DNA of 8,324 bases, taken from the NCBI GenBank assembly GCA_023146575.1, contig JAGLBU010000188.1, forward strand, positions 1 through 8,324, read 5' to 3'. Source of the DNA: Methylococcales bacterium (GTDB lineage: Bacteria; Pseudomonadota; Gammaproteobacteria; Methylococcales; Methylomonadaceae). This document shows, one piece after another, positions 6,852-8,324 of this stretch (positions within the stretch are counted from its first letter, which is position 1; the number at the start of each line of letters is the position of its first letter). Both the position numbers and the translations under genes were made by a program. The notes beneath the pieces were generated by a model that saw nothing but the letters and a program-made list of their open reading frames with translations, made no database searches and was not told the DNA's origin.

Positions 6852-7247
6852 ATGAGTATGACAGACCCTATAGCAGATATGTTAACCCGTGTTAGAAACG
6901 GGCAATTTGCGGGTAAAAAAAGTGTATCTATGCCTTCTTCTAAATTAAAGGTTGCGATTGCAAAGGTATTAAAAGAAGAAGGGTATATCTTAGGATGTAC
7001 CACTGAAATAAATGGTAGTCATACTGAAATGACTATTGATTTAAAATATTTTAATGGCATTCCTGTTATTGAAAAAGTAAAAAGAATTAGCAAGCCAGGT
7101 TTACGTATATATAAATCTAAAGATGAACTTCCTAATGTTTTAGGTGGGTTAGGAGTTGCAATTGTTTCTACTTCAAGTGGTGTTATGACGGATAGAGCTG
7201 CGCGCGCTATTGGGCATGGCGGCGAAATTATTTGTACTGTTTGTTAG
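6852..7247 (+). CDS. rpsH: 30S ribosomal protein S8
   Basis: 131 residues (E. coli 130), recognised by [36 protein letters not shown] (27-46), [17 protein letters not shown] and [20 protein letters not shown] (106-125). S8 binds helix 21 of 16S rRNA in the platform and, in E. coli, represses the spc operon at rplE. The ATG at 6852 gives MSMTDP, like E. coli MSMQDP, with GGAGAT (6838-6843) as Shine-Dalgarno; the second ATG at 6858 is less well placed. The C terminus is IICTVC, which puts Cys128 and Cys131 in a terminal CxxC where E. coli ends IICYVA. The TAG stop merges into the rplF ribosome binding site. Confidence 0.98.
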   Translation: MSMTDPIADMLTRVRNGQFAGKKSVSMPSSKLKVAIAKVLKEEGYILGCTTEINGSHTEMTIDLKYFNGIPVIEKVKRISKPGLRIYKSKDELPNVLGGLGVAIVSTSSGVMTDRAARAIGHGGEIICTVC

Positions 7248-7256
7248 GAGTGAAAA

Positions 7257-7790
7257 ATGTCTAGAATTGCAAATGCACCGATTAGCATTCCTAATAATGT
7301 TGATGTGAAACTTGAAGGTAAAAACATGACCATTAAAGGAAGTAAAGGTCAAATGTCTTTAAATATTCAAAGTTGTGTTGATGTGAGCGTTAATGATAAC
7401 GCCATTAGCATTAAGTGGGATAAAACGATTAAGAGTTCAAGCGCTCATGCTGGAACTGTTCGTGCTAGACTAAGCAATATGGTCGAAGGTGTTACAGAAG
7501 GTTTTGAAAAAAAACTAACCTTAGTTGGTGTTGGCTATAGAGCGCAAATTAGTGGGAAATCATTAAATCTTTCTTTGGGTTTTTCTCATCCTGTTGTTTA
7601 TTCAATGCCTGAGGGAATTATTATTGAGGCACCTTCTCAAACAGAAATTGTTGTCAAGGGAATGGATAAACAAAAAGTTGGTCAAGTCGCAGCAGAAATT
7701 AGAGCATATCGTCCACCAGAACCTTATAAAGGTAAAGGTGTTCGTTATACAGATGAATATGTTGCAAGAAAAGCTGCTAAGAAGAAATAG
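7257..7790 (+). CDS. rplF: 50S ribosomal protein L6
   Basis: 177 residues, identical in length to E. coli L6. It contains the two tandem L6 alpha-beta domains: the N-terminal one starts SRIANAPISIPNNVDV and includes GSKGQMSL, and the second runs from about residue 83 with LVGVGYRAQ, LNLSLGFSHPV and the signature PEPYKGKGVRYTDEYVARKA (154-173). L6 binds 23S rRNA at the base of the L7/L12 stalk, near the sarcin-ricin loop and elongation factor sites. The Shine-Dalgarno AGGAG (7246-7250) includes the last two bases of the rpsH stop. The lysine-rich C terminus is complete. Confidence 0.98.
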   Translation: MSRIANAPISIPNNVDVKLEGKNMTIKGSKGQMSLNIQSCVDVSVNDNAISIKWDKTIKSSSAHAGTVRARLSNMVEGVTEGFEKKLTLVGVGYRAQISGKSLNLSLGFSHPVVYSMPEGIIIEAPSQTEIVVKGMDKQKVGQVAAEIRAYRPPEPYKGKGVRYTDEYVARKAAKKK

Positions 7791-7799
7791 GTGAAGTAA

Positions 7800-8153
7800 A
7801 TGGATAAAAAATCAGCCCGATTAAAAAGAGCTTTGAAATTGCGCTCTAAAATGAAGAAGTTAGATGTCAATAGGCTTACTATTCATAGAACGTCTCAGCA
7901 TATTTATGCTCAAGTGTTAGATAAAGATGGAGTAACAACGTTAGCAAGTGCTTCTACAGCCCAATCGGTTATTAAAGCAACTGTTAAAAATACAGGAAAC
8001 ACAGAGGCAGCAATGGAAGTTGGAAAAATTATTGCACAAAAAGCAGCCGAGGCTGGTGTAACTGAAGTTTCATTCGATCGTTCAGGTTTTAAATATCATG
8101 GCCGCGTAAAAGCATTAGCAAATGCTGCACGTGAAGCTGGATTGAAGTTTTAG
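7800..8153 (+). CDS. rplR: 50S ribosomal protein L18
   Basis: 117 residues, identical in length to E. coli L18. It starts with the basic, rRNA-binding [20 protein letters not shown], then [18 protein letters not shown] (27-44), [13 protein letters not shown] and the signature [20 protein letters not shown] (90-109), ending AREAGLKF. L18 carries 5S rRNA into the central protuberance together with L5. The Shine-Dalgarno AGGTGA (7789-7794) uses the last two bases of the rplF TAG stop. The gene order rplF-rplR-rpsE is canonical. Confidence 0.98.
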   Translation: MDKKSARLKRALKLRSKMKKLDVNRLTIHRTSQHIYAQVLDKDGVTTLASASTAQSVIKATVKNTGNTEAAMEVGKIIAQKAAEAGVTEVSFDRSGFKYHGRVKALANAAREAGLKF

Positions 8154-8163
8154 GGGAATATAA

Positions 8164-8324
8164 ATGGCGACAGCAGCATCTCAAGGTAGCTCTGACGGAT
8201 TGCAGGAAAAATTAGTTTCTGTACGCCGTGTTGCAAAAGTAGTAAAAGGTGGTAGAGTTTTTGGGTTTACCGCGCTAACCGTTGTTGGCGATGGTGAAGG
8301 CAGAATAGGTTATGGTGTTAGTAA
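8164..8324 (+). CDS. rpsE: 30S ribosomal protein S5, N-terminal part (cut by window end)
   Basis: 53 complete codons plus two bases of the next. A variable N-terminal stretch ([12 protein letters not shown]) leads into [39 protein letters not shown] and VS. This is the double-stranded RNA-binding type domain of S5, which helps translational accuracy and mRNA unwinding at the entry tunnel. The VKGGR segment corresponds to the loop in which spectinomycin-resistance changes occur in E. coli; it looks wild type. The Shine-Dalgarno AGGGGA (8152-8157) starts inside the rplR TAG stop. The C-terminal two-thirds, and presumably rpmD, rplO and secY after it, lie beyond the window. Confidence 0.97.
   Translation, partial: MATAASQGSSDGLQEKLVSVRRVAKVVKGGRVFGFTALTVVGDGEGRIGYGVS

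Noticed and set aside
1..8324. A hidden accessory system, mobile element, RNA gene or CRISPR array
   Set aside because: Nearly every base is accounted for by canonical ribosomal protein genes in canonical order, and the largest gap is 44 bases. I see no inserted cargo, transposase, tRNA or repeat array.

Overview
This window is a densely packed run of translation genes, all on the + strand: the 3' end of tuf (EF-Tu), then the complete S10 cluster (rpsJ, rplC, rplD, rplW, rplB, rpsS, rplV, rpsC, rplP, rpmC, rpsQ), then most of the spc cluster (rplN, rplX, rplE, rpsN, rpsH, rplF, rplR, and the first 53 codons of rpsE). The organism looks like an AT-rich proteobacterium, most likely a gammaproteobacterium. 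The proteins follow the E. coli-type families closely in length and motif. S14 is the 101-residue, zinc-free form, and L3 carries [17 protein letters not shown]. Codon use leans to A/T-ending and rare-type codons (TTA for Leu, AGA and some AGG for Arg) even in these highly expressed genes. I cannot name a genus from the sequence alone.

Layout: 1-228 is the EF-Tu C-terminal domain, evidently the end of an upstream str-type cluster. It runs after only 5 bases into rpsJ, so there is no room for the long S10 leader that carries L4-mediated autoregulation in E. coli. 234-5210 is the S10 cluster in canonical order. 5211-5254 is the longest non-coding stretch in the window (44 bases); it holds a 12-base AT-rich palindrome and an rplN ribosome binding site, but no convincing promoter or terminator. 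5255 to the end is the spc cluster, cut by the window edge inside rpsE. No gap exceeds 44 bases, and there are no tRNA, rRNA, mobile element, CRISPR or cargo genes.

The genes work together by supplying equimolar subunits of both ribosomal halves. The 30S proteins are S10, S19, S3, S17, S14, S8 and S5. The 50S proteins are L3, L4, L23, L2, L22, L16, L29, L14, L24, L5, L6 and L18. EF-Tu supplies aminoacyl-tRNA. Tight spacing, ATGA and TAATG overlaps, and stop codons merged with the next Shine-Dalgarno sequence point to one long, translationally coupled transcript (inference).

I found no previously undescribed system. The observations worth a second look concern regulation and architecture: the missing S10 leader, the 2-base rplX-rplE gap, the unresolved S10/spc junction, stop/SD merging with TAG use, and a few residue variants.
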